From Galbibacter marinus (GTDB lineage Bacteria; Bacteroidota; Bacteroidia; Flavobacteriales; Flavobacteriaceae), in NCBI RefSeq assembly GCF_000300875.1, contig NZ_AMSG01000009.1:1-64000 (forward strand): a stretch of 64,000 nucleotides of DNA. Direction: 5' to 3'. Under the pieces are notes generated by a model. The model was not told the DNA's origin. It did no database searches and saw only the letters and a list, made by a program, of their open reading frames with translations. The position numbers were made by a program, and so were the translations under genes. This document shows, in pieces, positions 11,597-20,399 of this stretch (its first letter is position 1; each line of letters starts with the position of its first letter).

Positions 11597-13753
11597 TTAT
11601 ATCCCTGGGGCATATGGGTGTTTTAAAGATTTGTAATGTTTTAGAGAGTGTTTTGGTTTTTCCATGGCTTTTGGAAATGGCAGTTTAGAATGCTTTTGGA
11701 AATATAACATACAGGCATCCTTCCACCAAATAGCTTCATGGAGTTGAATGTCTAAAAGCATACTCACTTCTTTGTGGGATATAGGGTCGACATATGGGCT
11801 CATTTGCTCCCATACTTTTTTCATTTCTCTTACCTGATCTACTCCTTTTTGATAGTGTATTCCAAGAGAGTTCCAAAGGGTTTTCCCGTCAGATAAGGTG
11901 TAGTCCCAAGGCAGATGGTGGAACCATAAAAGTAAGTTTTCAGGTACCTGGTCAAGTTGTTCAAATTTCTTTGCAACAGGATCGGCATATTGTGCGATTG
12001 CATCACTTCCTTGTTTAGTCCTGTCAAATCCAATACCCTTGGAATCTGCTTTGTGATAATAGGTTGGATTCCATTCTGGTCTTGGTAATTCAGAAACCCA
12101 TGGTCCTGGTCCATAATGATGATCCGTATCCATCATATGATGTAACCCTAAAGGTGTCATGTAATTGACAACGGCTTCTCTAGATTCTATCAGTAGATCT
12201 GTCATTGGTTTAACGAAGTCCTTATCATTGGAATAGGTGCTTCTTAGCCACTGCTCAGCAATGGTTTCTGAATCCAAATAAGGATCCCATGCCAAGCGTC
12301 CATACCCATACCAGTTAGCCTGAGCAAAAGGATGCCCTGTCCAATTTAAATCACTTCCAATATTGGAGACTCCTGAAATTGCTGATATTTTATGATTGTC
12401 CAAACTACCATCGATCACTTTTGCCACCAAGGACCCTTTTCCTTGTTGGTAGGTGTCTGCTTGCAATACTTCTTCATATAGTTTTGGTAAGAATACTAAA
12501 TGGGTGCTAAATCCTAAATACTCTTGTGTGATCTGGAATTCCATGGCAAGCGCGGTCTTAGGCATTGCACCAAAAATAGGATGAAAAGGTTCTCTAGGCT
12601 GAAAGTCAATGGCGCCATTTTTAACCTGAACAATTACGTTTTCTTTAAACTTCCCGTCCATGGGTACAAACTCCGAATAGGCTTGTTTTGCTCTATCAGT
12701 AGCATCATGCTCGGAATAAACAAAGGCACGCCAGAGCACCACCCCATTATGTGGCTCTAAGGCTTCGGCCATCATGTTTGCACCATCGACATGGGTACGA
12801 CCATAGTTTTGAGGTCCAGGTTGTCCTTCAGAATTTGCTTTGACTAAAAACCCGCCAAAGTCAGGTATTTTAGCATAAATACTATCAATTTTGGTTTTCC
12901 ACCACTGTTGTACTTTAGCCTCTAAAGGATCTGCGGTTGATAAACCACCTATTTCAATTGGAGCAGAAAAACGGGCGGTGAGATAGACCTTAATGCCATA
13001 AGGACGAAAAGCATCTGCAAGAGCAGCAACTTTGTCGATATAACTCGGTGTTAAAACCCACGCATTGGCATTTACATTGGTAAGTACTGTTCCATTAATA
13101 CCAATCGAGGCATTTGCTCTAGCGTAATCAATATAACGTTGGTCGATATATTTTGGTAGCTTTTGCCATTTCCAAAGTGATTTACCAGCATATCCACGCT
13201 CGATTGTGCCATCCAAGTTATCCCAATGGTTTAGAATTCTCAAATCGATTTTTGGAGCATCCAAGATCGCTAAGTTATCGATGGGTTGTTGAGTTTGAAG
13301 TAGCCTTATAAAGTTAAATACTCCGTATAAAATACCGATATCTTCCTTGGCGGTAATTACGATCTTCCCTGAATCATGGCCAATATAATAGCCATCTTTG
13401 GCAATGTCAATTTTTTTTAATTTCCTTTGAGTTTTTCGCTCTAGTTGATCAAACGTGGCAACTGTTATTGATGCATTGTTAGAATTTGTAGATGAAAAAT
13501 CAATAGAGGAGCCAAGTAAACTGTTGAGTCCTAATTTTAGTTCCTCTCTCGCTAGATTCAGTGTTTCACTTTCTCCGAGAAAATAAACGGATCGAATCTG
13601 ATTTTGGTAGTCGCTTAATATGGAAGCATCATTTACTTTTTCATAATCTAGCCAAAGGCCATAACCACTTTGTGAAAAAGCAGTTGAGTAAAACCCCAGC
13701 AATAAGAAGCACATTAAAACATGCCTTTGGTGAAACATTGTTTTTATTTTCAT
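11597..13753 (-). CDS. GH67 alpha-glucuronidase, secreted
   Basis: This enzyme removes (methyl)glucuronic acid from the non-reducing end of xylo-oligosaccharides. The frame is open to 13792, but the ATG at 13753 gives 718 residues and a proper Sec signal peptide (hydrophobic VLMCFLLLGFYSTAFSQ). Family segments include YGLWLDYE after the signal, LRILNHWDNLDGTIERGYAG (about residues 195-214), ANASIGINGTVLTNVNA, FQPREPFHPIFG and HHYGPGPWVSELPRPEWNPT (in the C-terminal third). It is the first gene of the operon (31 bases before the SDR), and a LacI-type palindrome lies 83 bases upstream of its start. Confidence 0.95.
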   Translation of the reverse strand: MKIKTMFHQRHVLMCFLLLGFYSTAFSQSGYGLWLDYEKVNDASILSDYQNQIRSVYFLGESETLNLAREELKLGLNSLLGSSIDFSSTNSNNASITVATFDQLERKTQRKLKKIDIAKDGYYIGHDSGKIVITAKEDIGILYGVFNFIRLLQTQQPIDNLAILDAPKIDLRILNHWDNLDGTIERGYAGKSLWKWQKLPKYIDQRYIDYARANASIGINGTVLTNVNANAWVLTPSYIDKVAALADAFRPYGIKVYLTARFSAPIEIGGLSTADPLEAKVQQWWKTKIDSIYAKIPDFGGFLVKANSEGQPGPQNYGRTHVDGANMMAEALEPHNGVVLWRAFVYSEHDATDRAKQAYSEFVPMDGKFKENVIVQVKNGAIDFQPREPFHPIFGAMPKTALAMEFQITQEYLGFSTHLVFLPKLYEEVLQADTYQQGKGSLVAKVIDGSLDNHKISAISGVSNIGSDLNWTGHPFAQANWYGYGRLAWDPYLDSETIAEQWLRSTYSNDKDFVKPMTDLLIESREAVVNYMTPLGLHHMMDTDHHYGPGPWVSELPRPEWNPTYYHKADSKGIGFDRTKQGSDAIAQYADPVAKKFEQLDQVPENLLLWFHHLPWDYTLSDGKTLWNSLGIHYQKGVDQVREMKKVWEQMSPYVDPISHKEVSMLLDIQLHEAIWWKDACMLYFQKHSKLPFPKAMEKPKHSLKHYKSLKHPYAPGI

Positions 13754-13835
13754 GTTGAAATCGATTGTTTTTGATTGGTTAACGATATTCAAACAGTAAA
13801 ATAAGTGAAAATTCGTTTATAAACAAAATATTTAT

Positions 13836-13847
13836 GCAACCGATTGC
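13836..13847. promoter_or_regulatory. LacI-type operator in front of the GH67 operon
   Basis: GCAACCGATTGC is a near-perfect palindrome with a central CG, the form recognised by LacI-family regulators. It lies in the 153-base gap between lacI and the GH67 gene. A second site with the same core AACCGATT lies upstream of lacI (15135-15152), so the LacI protein encoded between them is the likely ligand. Confidence 0.65.
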
Positions 13848-13906
13848 GTTAAATTAATTTAAAATAAAAAAGAGGGTATCCGCTTTAAAAACACCTTTTT
13901 AGCCTA

Positions 13907-14929
13907 TCATTTTTTATCAGAGGAAGCGCGTTGAATGATTTCGGTCCTCAGTACGGTGATTTCTGAAACTTCTTCATCGTGATTTTTATAGGAGTGGTTA
14001 AGGATACGTTTTGCAGCAATTTTTCCCATTTTCATAGCTGGATGACTCATGGTGGAAAGTGCAGGTTCTACTATCGAAGAAATTGGGTCGTCGTTAAATC
14101 CTATGATAGCTAGTTCTTCAGGGATCTTCACACCTTTTTTCTTGGCGCATAAAATAGCGCTTACTCCAGCGGTGTCATTGGCTGAAAATATTCCATCAGG
14201 TGGAATGGGTAACTTTAGTAATTTGTTGGTGGCTTTTTCCCCTTCTTCAAAACTCAAGGTTTTAAAATGAATGATAAGCTGTTCATCTACAGGGATGTTG
14301 TGTTCTCTTAAAGCGTCCAAATAACCTTTTTTACGCTCTTGGTATACATTTCGGTGCTGTGCACCAGCGAAGTGAGCTATGCGTTTGCAACCTTTGTCGA
14401 TTAGGTGTTTTGTGGCATTGTATCCAGCGCTATAGTTGTCGATCACAACTTTATAGGTGTTGAATCCTTGTGGCACCCTATCCACAAAAACAACTGGAAT
14501 TCCTTGATTGATAAAGGGTTTGAAGTGATCCGTGTTAACTGTTTCCATGGAAAGAGAAACAATTAACCCGCTGATTCTACTATCGTAGAGTGCTTTTAGG
14601 TTTCTGACCTCATTTTCATATTTGTCATCACTCTGGCTAATAATGACATTAAATCCAGACTTTCTTGCCGTTTCTTCAATACCACTAATCATGGAAGATA
14701 GGAAGTGTCTATTGATTCTTGAAATGGAAATTCCTATGGTGTTACTTTTGTTGTTTCGTAGTCCAGCAGCTAGGGTGTTGGGCCGATAACCCATTTTCTC
14801 CGCCTGCTCTTTGACCTTTTTAATGGTTTTAGGGCTAATGCTTTTGTGATTATTAAGCGCGCGAGAAATCGTTGAAGGGGAGTAGTTGAGCTCTTTGGCT
14901 AGGTCGTATATAGTAATCTCTTTTTTCAC
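13907..14929 (-). CDS. LacI family transcriptional regulator of the xylan/glucuronate operon
   Basis: This is a 340-residue DNA-binding repressor or activator. The helix-turn-helix is at about residues 5-26 (TIYDLAKELNYSPSTISRALNN), followed by the hinge helix region (YRPNTLAAGLRNNKSNTIG). A periplasmic-binding-like sugar-sensing domain follows from about residue 62 (GISISRINRHFLSSMISGIEETA, with FVDRVPQG and DGIFSANDTAG further on). It is encoded just upstream of the GH67 operon on the same strand, and palindromes before GH67 and before itself suggest it controls both. Its effector may be a glucuronate or xylo-oligosaccharide derivative, which is not visible in the sequence. Confidence 0.93.
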   Translation of the reverse strand: MKKEITIYDLAKELNYSPSTISRALNNHKSISPKTIKKVKEQAEKMGYRPNTLAAGLRNNKSNTIGISISRINRHFLSSMISGIEETARKSGFNVIISQSDDKYENEVRNLKALYDSRISGLIVSLSMETVNTDHFKPFINQGIPVVFVDRVPQGFNTYKVVIDNYSAGYNATKHLIDKGCKRIAHFAGAQHRNVYQERKKGYLDALREHNIPVDEQLIIHFKTLSFEEGEKATNKLLKLPIPPDGIFSANDTAGVSAILCAKKKGVKIPEELAIIGFNDDPISSIVEPALSTMSHPAMKMGKIAAKRILNHSYKNHDEEVSEITVLRTEIIQRASSDKK

Positions 14930-15371
14930 TTGTAAAGTCTTTTACTTTGTTTGCAAAAAAGCACGCTAAATGATCAGGTCAATTGGTAAATAATTCAGTC
15001 CAGACAATAGATGTCATGTGCCATCGACTTTGTCGTTTGGTGTGATCTAGTAAAATTATAGCTTGCCGTTTGTTTTTAAATATAACTTCTGGAAATGCAT
15101 CCAAATTACTACATGGTAATAAGATGATAATTTTAACGCAACCGATTCCGTTAGAAATATTTGAAATTCAAATGTAGTGAAAATTTATGTTTTTCAATTA
15201 AATACTTCTGATCAAAAGACTGAGTTAGGCTATTTTAGTTAATTCCTTAGAGCAAATAGGTTAAATAAACTAACATGAGTTTACCACCAATTTGAAAGCG
15301 TACTAAAATTCCATCTCTAGGACGCACTTCCATAAAGGGGTGGGGAAATTAGGTTGTAACACCAAAACACC
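14930..15371. other. Gap upstream of lacI; contains one operator-like site
   Basis: This 442-base stretch has no convincing gene. It contains the palindrome at 15135-15152. The part from about 15200 on marks the transition from the xylan locus to the region with transfer-gene remnants. Confidence 0.6.
15135..15152. promoter_or_regulatory. LacI-type operator upstream of lacI
   Basis: AACGCAACCGATTCCGTT is an imperfect palindrome (arms AACG/CGTT, core CAACCGATT). It shares GCAACCGATT with the site at 13836-13847. It lies about 206 bases before the lacI start, consistent with autoregulation. Confidence 0.6.
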
Positions 15372-16220
15372 TTAGCCTTCCTTTGGGCTCTTAGGTCTTA
15401 TTTTACGTTTGACATTCTGGATTTCGATAGGGTTAGGAGTATTCTTGTGAGCCATTGTCTTGTGAGTTTCTATTACCTTCTTCCCCTTCTTTTGTTTAAC
15501 CTTCTTTTCCGTTTCCTTTTCTGGTCTCCTTCCTTTTTCACCCAAGTTTTTCGCGGTGGATGGTTTTGGTTTCCAGAACTGTTTTTCCATTTTATCATTA
15601 TACATAATAATTGATTTGAATTTAGGATTTGCTTCAATAAACCTTATTTCTTCTTTACCTGAAAAATCAAAGGTTACCATTTGCATATTACCTTTTTTTA
15701 GCGAGGCAATAATACTGTGTTTAAATTCCTCTATTTCCATTTCAAGTATAGGGTATCTGGAGATGGTTGATTTTAAGTTGAATCCGTAATTTTCGTGGTA
15801 ATATATTAGTTTGTAGTTTCCGTTTGGAGTAGTGTTAAAGAAGTCTAATTGCACCCAACATGTATAGCTTTTTCCTTTTTTGTTTTTGAAAACCTTGTGC
15901 ACGGCGCGACCACTCATCAAATTATAAGCCTCCTTTAATGTTATACTATTTCCTTTGTTAATATAAAATGTTTGAGTCATTTTGCCAGCTGGACCTTTTA
16001 GATTTACCACATAGGCATTAAAAAAATACATCTCATGAGTTAATGACCTGCTAAAATAAAGTTCTACCTTCATGTCGGTTAGACCATAGGAAGTCTGATA
16101 ATCAAGGGTGAAGGTTTCTAATTGCTGCTTAATTTTTGCTGATAGCTGGTCTGATAAATTTTCTCCAAATCCAGTATATTTAATTTGGTCTTTCAGGTAA
16201 TCTACATTGTTTTGTTGCAT
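15372..16220 (-). CDS. Conjugative-element-associated protein of unknown function
   Basis: This 282-residue cytoplasmic protein has the opening (NVDYLKDQIKYTGFGENLSDQL), TQTFYINKGNSITLKEAYNLMSGRAV, WVQLDFFNT, YHENYGFNL and FIEANPKFKSI segments that I recognise from proteins carried by Bacteroidota integrative and conjugative elements. Its molecular function is unknown. The last 60 residues are very basic (Lys/Arg-rich, with KKVKQKKGKKV), which suggests nucleic-acid contact. It is on the same strand as the transfer-gene remnants that lie upstream of it. The family assignment is from memory of the motif order and was not searched. Confidence 0.65.
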   Translation of the reverse strand: MQQNNVDYLKDQIKYTGFGENLSDQLSAKIKQQLETFTLDYQTSYGLTDMKVELYFSRSLTHEMYFFNAYVVNLKGPAGKMTQTFYINKGNSITLKEAYNLMSGRAVHKVFKNKKGKSYTCWVQLDFFNTTPNGNYKLIYYHENYGFNLKSTISRYPILEMEIEEFKHSIIASLKKGNMQMVTFDFSGKEEIRFIEANPKFKSIIMYNDKMEKQFWKPKPSTAKNLGEKGRRPEKETEKKVKQKKGKKVIETHKTMAHKNTPNPIEIQNVKRKIRPKSPKEG

Positions 16221-16290
16221 AATATAAAAAATTTATGGTTAATAGTTTAATAATTCTTCAATCTGTGTTATACTGATTAATAGTCTGTTT

Positions 16291-17113
16291 TTAATTTTTT
16301 TTCTCTAAAACCCCACTACTATTGGTGTCGACTAAACGAGCGATGGTGTTTTGAACATTTTGTTTTTTTATACTTTCTTTTTTTGATACTGAATCCAATA
16401 TTTTTATCAAAATATGATGTGGGAAGCGCCTCTGAGCCGAGACCACAAACAGGGAAAGTGTGCTTAAAATATGCTTCAACCTTAGCATTTTTAGATGTGG
16501 CAACTCGCTTAGTTACGCGCCTAGGATGTTGAATATCTAATGCTGTTTCTAATAATTCATTGAGCTGGGTGCGCTCTATATCATTTATTTGTGAGCTAGA
16601 GAGTTGGATCATTATTTCTTCTAGTTGTTCTAGATCCACAATTGAAGATGGATTTGTATGAAAGTTGTGCTCTTTCTTTGTCTCAGAAAGTCGCAATGGA
16701 TTATTATGGGCTACTAGGTTTTGTGCTTTTCGGAGTAGTTGTTGCTTTCTCTTAAGTATTTCTGTATTTCCAATTACCCTTGATGTTCTAGCAATATATT
16801 CTGATGGGATATAAAGCGAGATATCTGATAACCTGATAGTTTCACTACTTACAGAGTTACTAAATTGCATGGTGTGCCAAGTCACTTTTTTGGCATCGGC
16901 TTCTTTGTGATAACTTAGCTGGTTATCAATAGCGGAGAGATTTGGGTTAGAAATAGGTGTTTGGCGATTGAAATTCTCGGCCATATTCATTTGAGGGATT
17001 AAGGAAGATTGTCTTGGATCTAGAATCCAAAATCCTATAGAGACTAATATAATTAATGGTAGGGGGCACATGAATAGAAATCTACTTTGTGATGTGGTGA
17101 TCTTGTGTTGCAT
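16291..17113 (-). pseudogene. traM: TraM-like conjugative transfer protein, truncated and possibly frameshifted
   Basis: The main frame (16319-17113) encodes 264 residues with one N-terminal membrane segment (FLFMCPLPLIILVSIGFWIL) and a coiled-coil-prone middle. This resembles TraM of CTnDOT-type elements by position directly after traK. Family TraM proteins normally run on into a conserved C-terminal half, which is absent. At the 3' end another frame reads KKESIKKQNVQNTIARLVDT before stopping at 16291, and it is reached by losing one A from the A7 run in the gene strand near 16378-16384. The element is thus probably broken here. The TraM name rests mainly on context. Confidence 0.45.
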
Positions 17114-17179
17114 GTGTTAGAAATTTAAAAGTTACTGTGCCTGTGCTTTCGGTGGTAATTATGATGCTATAGTTATAGT

Positions 17180-17807
17180 TTAAGGGCTGCTGTGGTGTTC
17201 GGTTTTGAGTTCTTTGTTTTGAATGACTTTCCAGTTTTCAATCAAGAAACCGTGCGCATTTTTTTTTACTTCTAGAGATGGTTTTCAGTTGTCCTTCGGT
17301 GACGAGGTTCAAAGTAACTTTGCTACTGCTACTCATTAAATTTTGTGTGGCATAACACTTAAATTTATAAGGATGTTTATCTAAGTTTAATAGAATGCTA
17401 TCAATGACGATTCGTTGGCTTGTATTACTACTTATAAGTTTGGTATAATATCCTTGCTCACTTAAATTCTCATGGGCATTTTTAGCAGAATTATCCGCCA
17501 AATAGAAGGCTCTTGCTATGGTTTGTTTGATTTGTGGGTCATCGGGATTTAGATTAAAGAAGTAGAGGTGAAAGCTTCGTATATGATCTTTGGCTTCAAT
17601 AGGGATATTTATAAGTCTTGTTGAGGCATATGCTTGGATCACCTTACCATCGGCTAGCACATATATTTGGTTTTGCATACGCTTTATTATTGAGTAATTA
17701 AATCCTTGGGCTACTATACCCATTAAGGCACTAGCGCAAATAGCTATAATAGAGACTCTACGGACCTCCTTATAAGCGGTGCTTATATTTTTGAGTTTTT
17801 GAAACAT
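17180..17807 (-). pseudogene. traK: TraK conjugative transfer protein with a frameshift in an A9 run
   Basis: TraK is a mating-pair-formation protein of Bacteroidota conjugative transposons. The uninterrupted frame (17238-17807) gives 189 residues: MFQKLKNISTAYKEVRR, one membrane helix (about 18-38), QIYVLADGKVIQAYAS, IPIEAKDHIRSFHLYFFNL and FYLADNSAKNAHENL, all family features. It ends abruptly in SRSKKKCARFLD. The nine A residues of the gene strand lie at 17259-17267. Dropping one A there restores the conserved tail NAHGFLIENWKVIQNKELK and moves the stop to 17180. The gene is therefore frameshifted close to its 3' end, by mutation, sequencing error or slippage. Confidence 0.85.
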
Positions 17808-17905
17808 CAGTTTGTATTTTATCTTTTAAATATGAGTCTTGGCAAGTCAGAGATTCCCAAAAACCGAAGGGTGGTTATAAGGCTGTATTTTTTCCTTATC
17901 ATAAT

Positions 17906-18394
17906 TTATTGGTTTAAGGGTTTTAACTCATATAGTGACATGAGATGTTCTCGCTGAACTGCTGATTTGGCTCTTTGAAGACTGATAAGTCCATTGTGAA
18001 AGTTGTAGTGCTGCAACACTTTTAAATTCTCTTTCACCTTCGTCTCTACATCGCTAATTAGCTTTATTCGCTCTGATTCGGTCATGCTTACTGAAAAGGT
18101 AGAAATGACATAGATTAAAAGGTCCGTGTTCTCCAAACTACGCTCTAGGATGCTCTGGTAATTACCACTCATTTGCTTTAGTTCTTCGGATGAAAAATTC
18201 GGATCCTTTTGCAGTAACCACCATACCTTTTTATAATCTGATACCACAAGACTTTGAATTCTTGCGATTTCTCGGATTTTATAATACTGTGTCATCAAAT
18301 GCTTTGCATTTTTTAGGTCTGAAAAAAATTCATGGTAGAGGTTTTCGTAGAATTGAGATGATTTGGTAATCTCGTTTTGTTTTAGTGCTGTCAT
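17906..18394 (-). CDS. TraI-like (DUF4141-type) conjugative transfer protein, remnant
   Basis: This 162-residue helical protein contains FSSEELKQMSGNYQSILERSLENTDLLIYV, then FSVSMTESERIKLISDVETKVKENL and ISLQRAKSAVQREHLMSLYEL. It follows the pattern of TraI proteins of CTnDOT-like elements, in which a 'LSMTDKERM' segment precedes a C-terminal R.QK motif. The usual N-terminal signal peptide is missing. A stop codon lies seven codons before the ATG, so the 5' part may have been lost. traJ, which normally separates traI and traK, is also absent: only 98 bases separate this gene from traK. I would treat it as a leftover of the same element. Confidence 0.45.
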   Translation of the reverse strand: MTALKQNEITKSSQFYENLYHEFFSDLKNAKHLMTQYYKIREIARIQSLVVSDYKKVWWLLQKDPNFSSEELKQMSGNYQSILERSLENTDLLIYVISTFSVSMTESERIKLISDVETKVKENLKVLQHYNFHNGLISLQRAKSAVQREHLMSLYELKPLNQ

Positions 18395-19144
18395 GTCGTT
18401 CTCAAGTATTTTTCAGGCATTTTGTTGCCCATATGGTTTTATTTTGTAATCGAGGAATTTTAAGATCTACCGCCTTTTATGGTTCTTCGAACGGCGGTTA
18501 TAATGGGTTCTGAGAAGCTTATAAGAAAGCTATGTGGAAGTAGCACTTGTGGTACAAAAACCATGGAGGGTGAATAACACCACGGTGATGATAATTTTTC
18601 GACATTGGAATAGCAGGTTTTATGAATTATTTTGTTTTGATTGTTCTATTGTATTAATAGCCTACTGAAAATCTACATGGAACTACCCTCGAGTGAGGAG
18701 TTTTCCTGTATTTGCTTTAATCCTTCAGCGGAAATAGGTCAGGTATTCTTCTAAAGTGTTCTCCTTCTACCTGTAAATGGTGCTAGAAGGTTATGGTGCC
18801 TAGACTTTAAAAGAATAATTAAAAAGCGATGTATGTCTCCCTCAATTGATGACAAGAGTGTAGATTAGTTAGAGAAGGAGACACCTTCGCTTAGGGTATG
18901 GCAGGTAATGTTTTCGCTCTCCACAGACCCTTCAATTCTAAATTGCGAAGACATACTGAGCCATACCTTTTACATTGATTTATAATAGTTTGAATAATAT
19001 GATCCCTTAAAATGCAGATCAAAACAACAATCTTCAATAAAGGAATCTTCTGCTCAACCTTTTTTTCAGATTGTTCACAGACTGATGATCAACAATAAAT
19101 TTTTGATAGCTGTTTCTTTATTGATTAAGTCCTGAGGGGATGCC
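18395..19144. other. Gene-free stretch with crossing inverted repeats
   Basis: No coding frame is convincing in these 750 bases. ACCGCC (18469-18474) and GGCGGT (18493-18498) are inverted. GTATGTCT (18831-18838) pairs with AGACATAC (18949-18956), and GGTATGGC (18895-18902) pairs with GCCATACC (18960-18967). The two 8-bp pairings interleave, so together they would make a pseudoknot. GAAGG/CCTTC (18874-18888) forms a small hairpin inside. Confidence 0.4.
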
Positions 19145-19855
19145 TTAAAGCCCTTTAAAGCTTTCGTACATGGCCTGAACCATTTCTTGAATAGATTCGC
19201 TTAGTGAAATATCGAGATACACAACTGTTTCCCCAACAGAAATATCCCAGTCCTGATCTTCCAACTCATCTTCATCTTCATTGGCTTGATGTGCAAGCGC
19301 GTTTTGATATCCATGAGAATTTTTAACAAGTGAGGTGAAACTTAGAATGACTTGTCTATCATAGCTCGTGAGATATTTGTTGTTAATGGTTTCTGATTCG
19401 TATTTGTAGACTTGCGCTAATACGAAATCATAATTATCTCCATTGTAATTCAGAAGATCTTGCATAAACTCATACAAACTTGTTTTAGCGGTTTCGTTTA
19501 GCGCAGAATTTTCGATGATGCTTAAAAGAGTAGTTTCATCAGCTAAAAAATAACTAGGAATTTCATTTGGCATAGAATCATTGTTTGACCCTTTTACTTC
19601 GATATTATATGCTAAGAGGGTTTGGTTAAGTTGGTTGTAGATGTCTTTAAGCTTCATGTTATTTTGAAGGTTATAAGTAGTCCTCATCCGTTGATAAAAT
19701 GGCCCAATCTGCTCGAATGGATTTGCGCCAAAGGTTTCTTCCGCATTAATTGCATCGGTTTCTAAGTCTTCTAAACCTATAGTAAGGTCATTAGAAGTGC
19801 TACAGCCAATTATAAATAAAGCCATTAGCATACATAATTTTTTAAGTGTTCTCAT
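19145..19855 (-). CDS. Lipoprotein of unknown function
   Basis: The 236-residue product has a lipoprotein signal (MALFIIGCSTS, acylated Cys18). The rest is helical and acidic, with an Asp/Glu-rich stretch near residues 192-203 (NEDEDELEDQDWDI). I do not recognise the family. It is divergent from the TPR-AraC regulator at 20400, and the two long palindromes at 20005 and 20161 lie between them, so both genes may be under the same control. Confidence 0.7.
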   Translation of the reverse strand: MRTLKKLCMLMALFIIGCSTSNDLTIGLEDLETDAINAEETFGANPFEQIGPFYQRMRTTYNLQNNMKLKDIYNQLNQTLLAYNIEVKGSNNDSMPNEIPSYFLADETTLLSIIENSALNETAKTSLYEFMQDLLNYNGDNYDFVLAQVYKYESETINNKYLTSYDRQVILSFTSLVKNSHGYQNALAHQANEDEDELEDQDWDISVGETVVYLDISLSESIQEMVQAMYESFKGL

Positions 19856-20004
19856 TTTTGATTATTTAAGAATTACTGAATGATTAATTCAGTTCATCTT
19901 ACCCGGGTAATCAGAACCATGAAGTTGCTACTCAGTAAGTAGCTAACATTCCATAAATGTTAAACAAACTTAAAAGCAGTTTTTTTATTAAGCAAGATGT
20001 AGGT

Positions 20005-20027
20005 CGGTCATATTCAGAATATGACCG
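20005..20027. promoter_or_regulatory. Operator-like 23-base palindrome, copy 1
   Basis: CGGTCATATTC and GAATATGACCG are perfect inverted arms around a single central A. It lies 150 bases upstream of the lipoprotein start. Confidence 0.65.
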
Positions 20028-20160
20028 AATTAAGAGAAGTCATAATAGTAACTGAATCAGAGTTTAAAAATTATGTATTCATTTTCTTTACATACTTTAT
20101 GATAAACTGCAAAATGCTATATATTAGTATATTATGTGGTTTTGTCGATTTAATTTGATG

Positions 20161-20183
20161 CGGTCATATTCAGAAAATGACCG
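20161..20183. promoter_or_regulatory. Operator-like 23-base palindrome, copy 2
   Basis: This is the same palindrome as copy 1 with one changed base (right arm GAAAATGACCG). It starts 156 bases after copy 1, which is close to 15 helical turns, and lies 217 bases before the AraC start. Confidence 0.65.
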
Positions 20184-20399
20184 AGTATATACCCTTATTT
20201 TTTTGAGGTGTATTGACCATTTATTTTTTTTTAGTTTATAGCTCTTGTAGAGTTCTAAAACTATATGAATCACTCCTTTGCATTCTACATAGAGGCTATA
20301 GTTATTTGATTTTTTGTATTTTAGTAAGGAACACTAGGAGAATACTGATAATCTCCGCATTAATCTTATACCCTTAAACCAACCAATACTAACCGTGTA

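Larger units (their letters stand above)
19856..20399. other. Divergent regulatory region between the lipoprotein and the TPR-AraC regulator
   Basis: This 544-base gap contains no gene. It holds two related long palindromes (20005-20027 and 20161-20183). Close to the AraC start it also holds the 12-mer TAATCTCCGCAT (20349-20360), which occurs again at 41959-41970. No clear TAnnTTTG element was found for either gene. Confidence 0.6.

Noticed and set aside
18765-18775. TTCTACCTGTA, also present at 24629-24639, as possible attachment-site repeats of an integrated element.
   Set aside because: Only 11 bases match, the second copy is half of a perfect hairpin, and no integrase or junction gene is nearby.
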